Source: Trichobilharzia regenti (Eukaryota; Platyhelminthes; Trematoda; Strigeidida; Schistosomatidae). Taken from it: DNA of 64,000 bases. This document shows, one piece after another, positions 1-11,350 of the stretch. The notes below the pieces were generated by a model. That model made no database searches, was not told the DNA's origin, and saw only the letters and a program-made list of their open reading frames with translations. Each line of letters starts with the position of its first letter. Position 1 is the first letter of the stretch. Location: the NCBI GenBank assembly GCA_944472135.2, contig OX235262.1, positions 83,178,903 to 83,242,902 of the forward strand, written 5' to 3'. The translations under genes were made by a program, and so were the position numbers.

Positions 1-445
1 CAGGAGAGATCAGAAGAGAGAATGAGTCTAAGATACTTAATTTTTGATTTAATTCCTATATCATTGTCGTCAATTTTACAACTGTCATGAGAATCAACGA
101 CTTCTTTTAACTGTCGTTTACATCTTAAGCTGAAATTAACAGGTTGACATTTAGAAAGATTCGGTTAAAGACCGTTAAACTCAGACCATTTACTGACTCT
201 CGACAGAAAGCTATTTATTTTCGTACAATCTATCTGGGAGTTGACAGCCATTGAAACTGTTAAATCATCAGCGTACTTCACAAAGTTTATTTCATCAGAG
301 TGAGGCAAGTCATGTAAGAAGAAAGAAAAAAGAAAAGGAGAAAGGACAGTGCCTTGAGGGATACCAGCTTTAATAGGCAGTGAAGTGGAAGACTTCCCTT
401 TATACACGGTGTACTGCTTTCTTTCTGAGAAATAGGAATGTAAGC
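1..445 (-). mobile_element. CR1-like LINE fragment, reverse transcriptase core, runs off the left edge
   Basis: The minus strand encodes part of a non-LTR reverse transcriptase. An open stretch at 407-165 holds the motif GIPQGTVLSP (residues 15-24) and an intact catalytic YADD (45-48). It stops after NGL, but homology carries on in the same frame to position 1 through L-SKCQ, VNF and KYL. The same order is seen in the LINE at 11351-12480. The 5' side ends near 445, so the copy is 5'-truncated, as is usual for LINEs; the 3' side lies outside the window. The stop codon at 165 shows it is a dead copy. CR1-clade assignment rests on motif order and on the related 3' end at 11.35 kb. Confidence 0.8.
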
Positions 446-1218
446 AGTTAACGCATAACTACTTATACGAGTTCACTGAAAACATGGAATTCATAAACTA
501 CGACCTATTCATTAGTAATTTTATGTTGCGACGGAAAACTGATTCTTCAGTGAACTTAACTTTATCACTGTCTTTACAATATAGTTACTTCAATGGTTAT
601 AGGTGTATTTCGCATAACTTCAAATTATTATAAACTGATTTACACTAGTTAGACTATATTGATACTTTTAACAGTGTATAGGTTCATAGCTAGAGGAAAC
701 GGGCAATTTTTTCTTATTTCTGGTTATTTGGTTTACTCACTTCATTTATGAACGAATGCTTATAACACAAGCTCTTCATAATTTTGACCTTTAGGACAAA
801 ACATTATATATACACTTAGATTTGAAGTGCTTTTCCATTAGGCTTTTAATAATGCATATTTATGCTAAGATGGGTATTTTCCTGAGTGAAAATATTCATT
901 TTTCGGCTGTGAACCCCTTGTTTATTCTCAAAATGAGTGTTCCTATCATTCAGTTCCTTTGTAAGCTTTCAAACATATGATTTGTGATATTTAAATTTTA
1001 CGGAATAAAAATCTTTTGAAGTGGAATAACCATTACAATAAAAATGATTGAATATGGCTCCCCACATAAAGTCATTTTTTAGTCATCTGTTATGATTCTA
1101 TTCGTTTTATGTAAGTCTAAATTGTTTGGGGTTTAGAATTCATACAACAATCCAATTCTATAGATTGGGTCTTTTACTAATATGTTTCACCTTCAAAACA
1201 TATTACCAAGTATTGTAT
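446..1218. other. AT-rich stretch, nothing recognised
   Basis: There is no long open frame, no tRNA-like box pair and no similarity to the repeats elsewhere in the window that I could see. Confidence 0.5.
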
Positions 1219-1436
1219 AGAGTCGCTGGCTGATTATGCATGTCACCTGGGGTTCCATTCCCGGCCGATGCATGCCTTGGCCTCCTCTAGCCAACTGTAA
1301 GCCAGACTAAGACAGGGGAGTTTGGGCGTGAGGCTAGAAATTCCTTCCATCCAGCAGAAAACAACAGCTGAAACTTCAAAGATACGCTTTTGAAGCCCTA
1401 TGTTCCACTTGGAACTCGAAGAAATAAGAAAAAGTA
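1219..1436 (+). mobile_element. SINE-R copy, old and with a damaged tRNA-like head
   Basis: The head is eroded but a B-box-like GGTTCCATTC is still visible. The body has the family's CCAGTTA-like segment, the GGGCGTGAGGCT segment and the conserved tail GAAGCCCTATGTTCCACTTGG followed by an A-rich end. It aligns along its length with the copies at 4.8, 20.8, 47.1 and 59.1 kb. The tail resembles the 3' end of the RTE LINEs here. Confidence 0.65.
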
Positions 1437-3280
1437 TTAGATAATCTTACGATTAAACTAATCTACAATCTCACATACAAATATTCTATGAAATAATTAG
1501 TCAGTATTCAAGCAACGTACAGCTTTAAAATAAGAGCATGCATAAATTTCAGTTATTCAAGAAAACTCACTATTTTGACTGTGTACATCAGACACATAAA
1601 GGCATATAATAAACGCAGTCCATAAGATCACCTAGTTGACAATCAAAAAAAGAAGAATAGAAAGATATTTTCAATTATAGTTAATCATTAAGCGAATAAA
1701 TCACCCACATTAGCTTTAAACATTTTTCCTGTAATTTGTTGAAAAGTTTTACAAAGTAAATTGACCATACCTTTATATTGTAGACAAGAAATCAATGGTT
1801 TATTTGGTGTAAATAAAGTAACCAGTAGAAAAACAAGGTTTACTAAAGTGGGAACTAGCTGAAAACTATTGACGCAATGATTAATAGTGATAACAATTAA
1901 AAGACGATTTTCCTTTTGACGAATTAATGAATAGTTGGTTAGTCCAACAAGAATTTCTCATAATAATATTAATAATAATAATAACAATCATAGGACGAAG
2001 GCCTGTAAAAAAAGAGGTATTTATGATTCGACTTTAATAATTTTTAAATTCAATAATTAAAGGGTTGTGAAATGAAGAATTACGTTGGCGAATTAATCTA
2101 AAGTATACCGCATAAAAACAATCAATTCCTTATTCAGTACGATTCACTTTGAATTGCCTCAATAAGAAAAAATAGCATAGAACTGTGAACTTTCAGACTA
2201 TTTTCATAAATTATTGAAATAACTTGAATTCGCCTGATATTTCATTATATTATTCAAGCCATAAGAAGACCAGAGGAGCTATAAAACTAAATTTAGTATT
2301 TACTAGAAAACATTTTACTAAATGATAAAAGAAGACTAAAAGATACCAGTTAGTTAAAAGTTAAGTTAACAGACAAATGGGAAACCACTTATTACAGTCC
2401 TTATATGCAGCAAGTTTCTTTTGAATACTAGTCAGTAACTAGTATAAATGTGTCTAGTCCTAACTTTCGGGCACACTAAATTCGATCAGTCAAGTTTGCG
2501 ATGTGTCCACTTTGCCAAGGAGCTTGTCATCGTAGTGCACTGTGAATTGTTGGTATTAGATGGTTGGAGGCACTCGGTAGGATGCCTTGGACTTAAGTTT
2601 CGTGCTAGTTGGCACTCATCAGAAAGGCGTGTCTGCAACCTCGAAGGAACTCTTGTCACTTCTGAGACTGGCGCCTGCGTCACTGGCCGACCGCTATCAA
2701 CCATCTAATACTAATAATTCACAGTGGTCGAGTAATCCTCTCCGAAGACAGACGAAGTGAGCAGTAAATAAAAAAAAGCATTTCTCAGTTCGCTACATTC
2801 TGAATATATTTAGTTGTAATCAGCTTGGAGTTGTTATTGTTTAAATAATGAGTGAAGATTCTTATAACATGGAGAGTTTTTTTCGTTAGTCCTACTTAAA
2901 ATGTATTCTCAGTAACCTGTGATTAGAAAATTGTATAGTTCAATTTTTGTATTCACTAACAATCTTCAGATGTTTGACGGAAAGTTTATACGATTGTAGT
3001 GAATAATACTATTGAACTGTAAATTTTTAAGGACACTATTCTTTCCTATAGAGTACCAGTGTTACAGATTAAGATAACAGTAACCATCTGAAAGCCAAAA
3101 TCATTCTACCAAGTCGTATCCGAAAGACATTCAATTGAAGAATAGCCCGATTTATTTTCAAGTAAAAAATATTTCCGCAAACAGTACCACGATAGTATTA
3201 CAGAGTATACAGCTTCAAGCAACTGGGAGAAACTGTTGATGTATTGAATGCCTGTTCAATTATATCTTTATTTAATTGAT
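1437..3280. other. AT-rich stretch with a short AAT microsatellite and one GC-richer block
   Basis: An (AAT)n run lies near 1960-1985. A GC-richer block at about 2490-2740 has overlapping open frames on both strands (2448-2708 plus, 2486-2704 minus). That pattern suggests base composition rather than coding, so I call no gene. The block may be a repeat not otherwise present in this window. Confidence 0.4.
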
Positions 3281-3479
3281 GCGTCGGTGGCACAGTGGTT
3301 AGGAAGCTCGGCGACCATGCTCATGGTTCAGGGTTCGATCCCCTGCTGACTCACACCTGATATCTATGGTCGGCCTGCAAAATTTGGGTTACCGATATCA
3401 CATGCTGAAAATTCCATGCCTGTACCACAAAATACGATGTGGAATCAAGCTGAAATAAAAAAAATTAAAAAATAATAAT
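3281..3479 (+). mobile_element. SINE-C copy: tRNA-like head with a CR1-like LINE tail
   Basis: The 5' end reads GCGTCGGTGGCACAGTGGTT (A-box region), and a B box GGTTCGATCCC lies at 3332-3342. The tRNA-like part is followed by a 3' tail containing AAATTCCATGCCTGTACCAC and TGTGGAATCAAGCTG, then A-rich sequence. The tail matches the 3' end of the CR1-like LINE at 11351-12480 (read on the minus strand near 11350-11420). This is the classic SINE plan: pol III promoter plus the 3' end of a partner LINE. A second copy lies at 42430-42617. Confidence 0.8.
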
Positions 3480-4821
3480 AAGACGTTAGGATTTCGCGAA
3501 GCAAGTATGTCTTCTGCTTGAAGTGGACATTCATCATGAGAACAGAGGGATTGCAACGAAATCAAAGGTATTCATATTTTTGTGGTTCACCTGAGATTTC
3601 AAGTATACTGCTTTTAACAGGTGCAGGGAAAACAACATTTCCTTCGTTTTCACGATGATTTCCTTTGCTTATTACTTAAAGTGACTCTAAACTACAAGTA
3701 AAACCGCACTATAGGCAACTGCGATAAAGTTTATTTCTGCATGAAACCGATAACAAAGTTTCAGCGGATATCGCAAAGCTGGTAAATTTATTTGACTGAA
3801 TATTCCAGAAATATAACATGAAGTTGTGAAAGGATATAAAATAAACTTCTATACTGCGCTGTGTAGCTACTGCGTTTAGAAAGAACATCCGGAGAACAAC
3901 CCATATATTCGCCCTCGCGACAGGAAACATCAGATAACACTTTCCAGCATCGTTACACAGAGGTGGAGATGATTCTATTAGAAATGATATGAATCACTAC
4001 CTTCACAGTACCTTCCATACTATCTCAATTGTATCACCATTCGCAATAATTTGCTTCCCTAAAATAAACCCCTGCTGAAACAGTGTACTAAGAACTCCTT
4101 GATATTAAAGAAACCTTTCTGCATTTCCGGATAAGACTCCATTATTCAATGGTGAGAATCTTGTCTAGCCACTACAACTACCATGAATTTGGTTTTCAGG
4201 CAACCTTATTTCCAGTTGTTTGCTCCAGTTTCTTCTCACCTACGGCTGAAAAATCACATCTTCATTACAATTTATCTTTGAAAGTTTGTTTCACATACCA
4301 TGTAGCCATATTTCCAAGTCTGTATAACGGTGGGTTCTGTGCTCTTTGTGAATGACCTCAATTTCAGTTTTTCATATCGCTCCCAAGGAAGTTCCCATTT
4401 TAATATTACAGTTACCATCATGTCTAACAGAAAAATACTTGCAACTAAGCTATACTGTATAAACAAAATATATATAAGTTGCGACTATATTGCAATTGAA
4501 AATGAAATCACCAGAAAAATATCTTCTTTTCAACTCCTTGTTATCTGCCTAACTTTGCTCTGCAGTAGAAGTATTTGAAGCCATTGAATCAATGTTCGCG
4601 TAATCAAATTTTGAATGTGATTCCATACCATAGATAGATCAGATTTCAACATATTGATTTTACCTGCCGAAAAAGACCATCTTTTATATTCAACTACTAT
4701 CAAATTTGTAAGTAGAATAAAACAATTTATCAAAATTCTACGTATATATTGTAGTTGTAGGTTTTTCAGTGTTGATCTGCTCACTGTCTGTCTGTATAAA
4801 AACAGAGCATAGCCGTAATAT
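3480..4821. other. No recognised feature
   Basis: Short open frames occur on both strands and overlap one another, with no recognisable domain. A minus-strand frame entering from 5147 is an antisense reading of the SINE at 4822-5060 plus flank. Confidence 0.5.
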
Positions 4822-5060
4822 GCGTCTGTGGCATTACGGTTAGGTCGCTCGCCGACCACGCATGTGGTCCGGGATTTGATTCCAGGCTGACGAACTCCTT
4901 TACCTCGCTGAGCCAATATTAAAAACCGCTGGTATAGGGGTATGGTCGAACATGAGGCTTGCAACCCCATCCTGTAAAAATAAACACTGCTACAGAAACT
5001 TAAAGCCTCTAGCTTGAAGCCATATGTTCCACTGGGAACGTGAAGGAATAATAAAAATAG
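4822..5060 (+). mobile_element. SINE-R copy: tRNA-like head with an RTE-like tail
   Basis: The head GCGTCTGTGGCATTACGGTT corresponds to the SINE-C head, followed by CCGACCACGCATGTGGTCC and a damaged B box. The body carries the family sequence up to TTGAAGCCATATGTTCCACT and GGGAACGTGAAGGAATAATA. The GTTCC/GGAAC mini-hairpin in the tail is also present in the RTE LINE 3' ends (for example 16797-16815). Confidence 0.8.
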
Positions 5061-6515
5061 CTGTAATATTTGCACACGTTGTAGTATTATACTAGGGCCA
5101 TTTCCAACACCACGTGTAACCAGAATATTCAAGGAAAGTACTCTCATCTATCAATTATAATTATATCTCTCTGGTTTTTTACATACAACTATAGGCTTTT
5201 GTATATTTTTGTTATAAACGTGGTGACACCGACAGTTGGAATAGTTCTTACTTCACAAACTTACAATTTTCAGTCATATATATTTATTACCTCACCCATT
5301 TATTTTCATTTCTTCATTTCCCTCTTTCCAGAATTATATTCAAGGTTGTTGACAGTTTCGCCGAGTCATCATTGTTGCATGTGTTTGGGGTGACATTCAT
5401 GAATACAAATCCTGTTATAGGCCTTTCATCTCAATCGATGTTATGTCCCCTATCTCACACATGTGCCGTTATGGGTTAATTTTTGTTTGCGAATTATGGC
5501 ATGCATGTGTTCCTGTGGCCTGAGCTTTAGTCAAACGTTTACTTTCATTCACCTCTGTTTTTGTGGTCCAGACATCGGACTCACACAACTAATGAAACAT
5601 TCAACACAAGTTCTTTTATGAACTACATTATTGCTGTTCATTTTTTTGTTGGATATTTTTATTGGTTAAGTTTGTTTCAAATTAGATTCATAGTCTTAAA
5701 TGTGATTAGAATACTTGTTGTTTTTGAGGCGTCTTTCGATTGTCTCTACAGTAACTTTCATATATGTCGGCGCCACAGTATTTCTATAATCGTTCGTAAT
5801 ATCTTCTCATGGTTTCATTTTCTTTCTTGTTTTCTAGCTTATACAGTCAAAGAAAAGGAGGTTCAATACAGTGTTTCGCGGACAGAATAAGTAGACCAAC
5901 GACAACACAAGACGCCCAAAGAAAACAAATAGAGATTTTAATCAAAATGCCACCGAAAAGTCATTAATCCAAAGAATTCATCAGTGACAAACGCAAAATA
6001 AGTACAGCATATATATACATATGTATATGCATAATGTACTATCTAGAGTGTTCAAAGCAACTGACTGATCAGCCTTCCTCTTCGTAGGATATCATCTCCA
6101 TTCTTTTAATTTGTACATCCCCCCTTGAAAAGTAAACAGTAGAGTCTATTCAGAAAGCAGTTTTACTAGACTTGGGTGGTATTTATGTGATCCTTTTAAT
6201 TTCACCTATCATATGAAATCATACTTGCTTCAGACAAAACTCCACTTACCTCTATTTACCAGTTATAACAAACGAAGTATTCTCTTCATTTGTAATTTTC
6301 AACAAGCTTCACCAGTTATCAAGATATCAAACGTTTAACTATCCAACTACCTGGGATGATACGGTAAAACATTTTAACCACGTGCTTCCTGACTTTTATC
6401 CATATTTACTCAAGTACTACCTTCGGTAGATATGTCAATAGTAACTAAACATTTTGACCGAATGAAAGTCAGCCTGCAACAAATACAAATTAACTTCAAC
6501 AAATAACGACCATCA
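5061..6515. other. No recognised feature
   Basis: AT-rich, with a small (TA)n patch near 6008-6020. A 109-codon frame at 5561-5890 has a strongly hydrophobic, low-complexity reading and no recognisable domain. I do not call it a gene. Confidence 0.45.
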
Positions 6516-6680
6516 CTCGTTGCACAAGATGTGAACCTCGTGGCTCATTAGCCTGGTGGATGACGCTTTCATGTTCCTAAATGGTGACTGATGGGTTCCA
6601 GTCCAGGTGGAAACATCATCAATAACTAGAAATACAAGTACATCTTGGTGACAAGTCCCGAACAAGACGGAACTGTCAAG
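6516..6680 (+). mobile_element. Degraded Sm-alpha-like SINE
   Basis: It aligns with the better copy at 39545-39747: the shared start CGTTGCACAAG, the segment around CTCGTGGC, a B-box-like GGGTTCCAGTCC, then TGGAAACATCATCA and AAATACAAGTACATC. The hammerhead region has decayed to CTTGGTGACAAGTCCCGAAC, so no active ribozyme is expected. Confidence 0.65.
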
Positions 6681-6773
6681 CATATTATATTAAACTGCAG
6701 TTATACTGAAATGTGTTTAAATGTCTGTTAATAGCGCTATTTGTACTAACTGCTCATAAAAAATTTATTCCTG

Positions 6774-6929
6774 CTTTCCATCGTTATTTCTGATTATCTG
6801 AAGCATTCGGTTGAAAATTTCCTTTTCATCATTCTCTAAATTTGATTTAAAGTAAGCGCATGCTGATGAGTGCCAATCTCTTTCTTTGTCAGATAGGCAT
6901 TTTTGCAGTAACCTAGTTATCTGTCTGAC
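6774..6929 (-). other. Possible terminal coding exon of an unknown gene
   Basis: On the minus strand an open frame of about 52 codons follows a plausible splice acceptor (T-rich sequence, then AAATCAG at about 6930) and ends at a stop codon at 6765-6767. The peptide is hydrophilic and mixed in composition (…LSDKERDWHSSA… and …FNRMLQIIRN…), more protein-like than most chance frames here. I recognise no family. It lies just left of, and antisense to, the start of PLE-A. It could equally be chance or a repeat. Confidence 0.2.
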
Positions 6930-6949
6930 AACTTCTGATTTAACAATAT

Positions 6950-8215
6950 TTAAGTTTAATGATGCCCATTTAACAATAAACTTTACCATAGAGAAAGAAA
7001 GTAATGACGCTATTTCATTCCTAAACGTCTTCATGGCAAAGAACGAAGATGGCACACTAAGAAGGTGTGTGTGTATAGAAAACCTACAACAACAGGTTAG
7101 TACATTCATTTTTTGAGTTTTATACCTTTGAAATATAAACGTAACCTGGTAAAGTGTCTGGTTCATGGAGGTTTTATTAATCTGTTCAGATGACTGCCTC
7201 AATCAGGAGCTTAAGATTAACGGAGAATTACTTAGAAAAAACGGTTATCCAGAAAAATTCACTGACAAAATTATGAATTCAGCACCCAGAAGAGCCAGTA
7301 TAGTAATAGTTCCGAAAAAACCAGTGTTCATGAAACTACAGTTACTCGGTGAAAACATCAGAGTGATAACAACACAGCACCTGAATAATGCAGTTAAAAG
7401 AGCTTATTATGCAGCAGAAGTACGTTGTCTCTTCACAACCACCCATATTCTACGTCCCAGAAATAAGAATAAACTACCTACATTCGCCTCATCTATGTGT
7501 ATCTACCAGTTTGACTGCAGCTGCCAAGCCAGCTACATTCGGCGTACAATTAGGCAGGTTCGTCATCGTATTTCCGAACATCATCCAACATGGTTAAGCA
7601 AGAGACAAACAAGATCGATTCGTAGCTCTATTGTAGCACACATTGTAGACAGTGAGCATAAGGTTGACATTAATACAGCATTCAAAATTATTTATCGCAT
7701 TACTACTAATCTTAATTTTGCTTTACGAGTTCGTCTTCTACATACAGCTGAAGCAATAGGAATCCACCTGAAAAACCCAAACTCGTGTGTTCAGAAGAAA
7801 TTTGTACATCCACTTTCCTTACCTTAGCCATCGTTAAATGAATGTATAAACCGGGTTATCAAGCCCCCCCCCACGCCCCCTTAAACCTTTAAAACTTACG
7901 ATTGTTCAAATTATTTTATTTTTATGACAATTTCATCTATAGTGACGAGTTATCACCATCCAAGTGGTTTTATTTCGCTTTAACAATCGGTTATGTAATT
8001 AACTTGAGCATATGCCTATTCCTTAATTACTCTTCACTTTCGCAGAATAACGCACTGTGCGTTCCACATGTTGCAACCATTTCTAACTTTTAATTGTGTG
8101 TGTTAATTTTCTACGCTGATACTGACTAATTATTGTTAACAAACATATCCCCAGTTGATTGGTTAATTGTTGTGTATTGTAATAAAAATGCTATATATAT
8201 TAGAGTAGAGCCAGA
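6950..8215 (+). mobile_element. PLE-A: Penelope-like element, 5'-truncated, with GIY-YIG endonuclease
   Basis: From about 6950 the plus strand reads through the end of a PLE reverse transcriptase (…FTIEKES…ISFL…, …KNEDGTLRR…), with frameshifts. It continues into an open frame at 7165-7827 (220 codons). That frame holds the linker FASSMCIYQFDCSC and a GIY-YIG-type nuclease: CIY at residues 112-114, SYIRRT at 123-128 where YIGRT is expected, R134 and E138. The C-terminal …CVQKKFVHPLSLP is shared with the PLE pieces at 9.4, 33.9 and 53.5 kb. The first Met is arbitrary, since the true protein began upstream. A poly-C tract (7865-7875) and AT-rich 3' sequence follow. It is a non-functional copy. 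Confidence 0.85.
7165..7827 (+). pseudogene. PLE-A endonuclease remnant (GIY-YIG domain)
   Basis: This is the longest open piece of PLE-A. The order is the end of the RT connection (CLNQELK, KFTDKIMN), a VPKKPVF segment, then the zinc/linker and GIY-YIG region and the C-terminal tail. In PLEs this nuclease is thought to nick the target DNA for target-primed reverse transcription. The YIG glycine is replaced by Arg here. Frameshifts upstream separate it from the reverse transcriptase, so it is a relic. Confidence 0.8.
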
Positions 8216-8359
8216 GATGAGGATCTAATTGAAGTGTAGATATTTCTTCGCTCAATCCTTCTGCTTTCTAAATGTTTAAAAGGGGGTTTTCTCAACATTT
8301 AAGTTGCCAAAAATGTTTAACTGTGTCAACCGAAATTACTCTGAAGTGTTTTCATGGCT

Positions 8360-8710
8360 AAAAATTTCGCAGGAACCATTGAAAACCAGGGAGTACTGGA
8401 CAGCTGCTGTTTCATCCTAGTTTGGGAATCATTGATCGGCAGTACGCATCCACTGGGATTCGAACCCAGGACCTTCCGGTTACAAGGCACGCTCGTATAC
8501 AATTCAGTCACTGGGATCCGATTCAGTGGCTCATGAATTCTAACTTCTACCAACTAGTGATTTAGCGAGACCCTAACCATTGTCATTGGTGAGATATCCA
8601 TCAGTACTCTCTGGTTTTCAATGGTTCTCTAACTGAAATCAATCCGTAATCAACTCGTAAAAACATAACCAACCCTGACAAACCAAACTATAGAAAAGTT
8701 AGGAGAGATT
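8360..8710 (-). mobile_element. HH-SINE copy with an inverted arm
   Basis: Read on the minus strand, the order is: a unit with a tRNA-Thr(TGT)-like head (TTGTAACCGGAAGGTCCTGG, B box GGTTCGAATCC), then the hammerhead block, then an arm ending in ACCATTGAAAACCAGG. On the far side (8605-8710), past the middle segment, the same arm appears again in opposite orientation (GGTTTTCAATGGTTCTCTAAC). The arms therefore face each other, as in the copy at 37683-38180. Confidence 0.75.
8393..8445 (-). ncRNA. Hammerhead ribozyme motif, mutated, in HH-SINE
   Basis: On the minus strand GTACTG and CAGTAC form stem I, GAAAC precedes the stem III hairpin built from CAGCAGCTG, and GTC stands at the expected cleavage site. 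The CUGANGA core is disrupted by an insertion (CCGATCAATGA), so this copy is probably inactive. Confidence 0.55.
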
Positions 8711-8980
8711 ATTTCAAAAGTATACTTCACATTTATTATAAACTGGGCTAAATACTTAATATTCATTGGACATAAATTGTTCCTCTTTTTTGATCATCAA
8801 TTCTACTAAAATTGATGACTGATCAATCTTGACTGATTATCCTTATGATGAATATCTGTTATGAAACAAGTATAAACAAGGATAAATTGATCATTATCGT
8901 TAGTGTATGCTTCGCTATGCTAATTTTAAATCAATAAATGATAGGACAAAACGTCCATTGACTCATTACTACGTTTTTTT
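8711..8980. other. AT-rich stretch before the large inverted repeat
   Basis: Mostly unrecognised. The last 30 bases (GGACAAAACGTCC at about 8944-8956 and on) weakly continue the inverted-repeat arm and resemble the 3' half of a hammerhead, but too poorly to call. Confidence 0.3.
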
Positions 8981-9972
8981 TTGTTCAGCAAAGAAATTGC
9001 TTTTCAACGACTTCATTTTCAAGCTGTATAGTCGTATTTATATTACAGAAAAAGGTTATTAAGTGGCACCACATAATTGCTGAGTTAATATGCATATATA
9101 AGTGATAAGAATAACGATGATTATAATGTTATAGGGGGTAGAGTTGAAGTAGATGGATTACAAAATTATTAAAGATTGTTTTATAAGTGAATTGATATCA
9201 AAAAATATTTTTTTTTTAATGTCAAGCGTTGTCTAAAAATTTGAAAAATTTGGAGTACGATTACGATAAGAATAAAGGTGTGAAGTGAAGTGGAATGAAT
9301 TCAAGTGGTAAAATAAAATAATATAAAACAAAAACTAGAAAGAAAACGTGTAGCTGAACACTATACGGTTTGTTTAATGAAAGGCGAACGTTAAAACTGC
9401 AAAGTCGTCTATTTGTGATCACCTGTTAGAGTCTGGTCATTTTGCCACCCGTGATTCATCCTTCAAAGTTATATACATGACCAAATCGAATCGATCCAAA
9501 AGTTTACATTTTCTTTACTTATGCATAGCCGAAGCTTTAGCTATACATGAACAGAATCCTAAATTATGTGTTCAAAAACGTTTTGTCAAACCGCTTTCTT
9601 TACTTTGGTCATAGTAATGTTCTTTCTAGTTTTTATTTTATTTTACCACTTGAATTCATTCCACTTTACTTCACATCTTTATTCCTGTCATAATCGTACT
9701 CCAAATTTTTCAAATTTTTAGACAACGCTTGACATTAAAAAAAAATATTTTTTGATATCAATTCACTTATAAAACAATCTTTAATAATTTTGTAATCCAT
9801 CCACTTCAACTCTACCCCCTATAACATTATAATCATCGTTATTCTTATCACTTATATATGCATATTAACTCAGAAATTATGTGGTGCCACTTAATAACCT
9901 TTTTCTGTAGTATAAATACAACTGTACAGCTTGAAAATGAAGTCGTTGAAAAGCAATTTCTTTGCTGAACAA
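8981..9972. repeat. Large inverted repeat (arms 8981-9345 and 9620-9972) around a PLE tail
   Basis: The left arm (about 365 bp) is the near-perfect reverse complement of the right arm (about 353 bp). Examples are AGTGGTAAAATAAAATA on the left against TATTTTATTTTACCACT on the right, and GCTTGACATTAAA pairing with TTTAATGTCAAGC. The only clear difference I see is an 11-bp gap near the inner end plus scattered substitutions. The 274-bp spacer (9346-9619) holds the C-terminus of a PLE protein, so the arms are PLE 3' untranslated sequence in opposite orientations. Inverted terminal arrangements are a known feature of Penelope-like elements. Confidence 0.85.
9390..9612 (+). pseudogene. PLE C-terminal coding remnant in the inverted-repeat spacer
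   Basis: The plus strand reads SSICDHLLESGH… through …LCIAEALAIHEQNPKLCVQK and ends PLSLLWS-stop. This matches the C-terminus of PLE-A (…SIVAHIVDSEH…, …EAIGIHLKNPNSCVQKK). The GIY-YIG catalytic part is missing. Confidence 0.75.
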
Positions 9973-10744
9973 AAAACTCTGTTTTTACTAATGAATAAAT
10001 GGGTATTTTTCGTCATCACTAAGTATCTACCATTATTATGTCTTATAGTACCTAGTGTTGGCTGAATTCTCCTAGTTACATCTGAAATGTAGACATCAAG
10101 CTAGTAGACTCAATAGTGAGGTTTCAAGTAATTAACAAGAAGTCCTGGATTTAGGCGCTATCCTTACTTGCAATTGTTGGTAAACCTGAACGTCAGAATT
10201 CACTAGTCACTAAGAAACAAACAAAATGAAAACTTCCAGTTAATCATTTTTGTGCATCAATTGTGCTGAAACATTCATGGTTCATAAAGCTCAAGATAAC
10301 GCCTTTACTGTAAAATCGGTTGGTTTGTGTGCTCAGCAGAAGCATTTTTTCCTTTGAGGTTGTATTTAAGTCTTACTGATGGATGCCGATACGCACGAAA
10401 CCTGGATCGAGGGCTTCCTACACGTTACGGCTAAGCATTTGATATACATATTCGAACATTTGTTTCGCCTGTAAGAAATACAAATGTGTAACCTGATGTC
10501 TCTGATACACATTTCAAAATCATTTATTTTATATAAAATATCTTTCTCAACAAGCAATACAGCGCTCCTCTCTACATCTAGTAGTCTGATTAATTTATAA
10601 AATGTATGATCTAGTTTTATTGAACAGGCAATAATCCTGCTTCACGTTAGATCTCAGTTGCCTTCATTGAGATTTTGTGATGCCTAGTGGTCATTCGTCT
10701 GACAAGATATTGAATTATTACTCACTTTATCTGCCCACCAAAGC
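9973..10744. other. No recognised feature
   Basis: AT-rich. The first 30 bases may extend the inverted-repeat arm weakly. Nothing else is recognised. Confidence 0.45.
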
Positions 10745-11350
10745 GTCTAGAGTAAAAGGATTTGAATCAGACAAGGCTGCCTACTTCCACTGATGATATT
10801 CGCGACTGTGGTTAACTGGATTATGCTGCAGACTGTGTGACAAGCAAGAAGACAGACATATGGTGTTCGGACGAAAAACCCTAGAATATCTGGATATCTC
10901 AGATGGTTTCTCGCTCAAATTGTAAAAAAACTCGAAAATTTACAAAAAAAATCAAAAACCTGGCAGAAGTAGGAGCGAAGACAAAACTTTAAATAATAAT
11001 AAAGATAGTCGATCCGACTAACAGGAACAAGCACCAGAAATCTAAAGACATTCGTCCTAAATTTTGGATTTCAGTGTGGTGATTCACAGAAACTGGAGCA
11101 ATGAACAAGACCCAAATTTTCAACACTGATGTCAACTTAGTGTGTCGATACAGTAACAAGTCTTGGAACGAGCTACAGACTTTCATCAACACTCACCGGC
11201 GCTGCATACTGACAGCTGAACGGAAATGATAAATAACCGGGAACTCTGACATGAAGCAGACTAGTAAACAAGAGACCTCTGGTTGACATCATACGGAAGG
11301 CTTTCAAGAGAAATCCAAGAGCAAGGCGAGAAGTTCAGAGAACGAAATTG
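10745..11350 (+). pseudogene. Old RTE-clade LINE remnant, left part
   Basis: Shifting plus-strand frames recover RTE reverse transcriptase landmarks: IFATVVNWIMLQTV (expected IFL…IDWIMRQTT), then IFNTDVNLVC, NELQTFINTHRR and DIIRKAFKRNPRARRE. These match the order in the better copies at 15.6 and 24.7 kb. The remnant breaks off at 11350, where a CR1-like LINE tail begins, and resumes at 12484. Confidence 0.7.

Noticed and set aside
2448..2708. A small gene with frames open on both strands
   Set aside because: Both strands are open over the same 220 bases because of local base composition. No motif and no splice signals were seen.
4530..5147. 205-codon open frame on the minus strand
   Set aside because: It reads antisense through the SINE-R copy at 4822-5060 and its flanks. 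The peptide changes character at the SINE edges and similar antisense frames appear in other SINE-R copies.
8981..9972. A DNA transposon or MITE with terminal inverted repeats
   Set aside because: The spacer encodes a PLE C-terminus and the arms are its 3' sequence. There is no transposase and no target duplication typical of MITEs.
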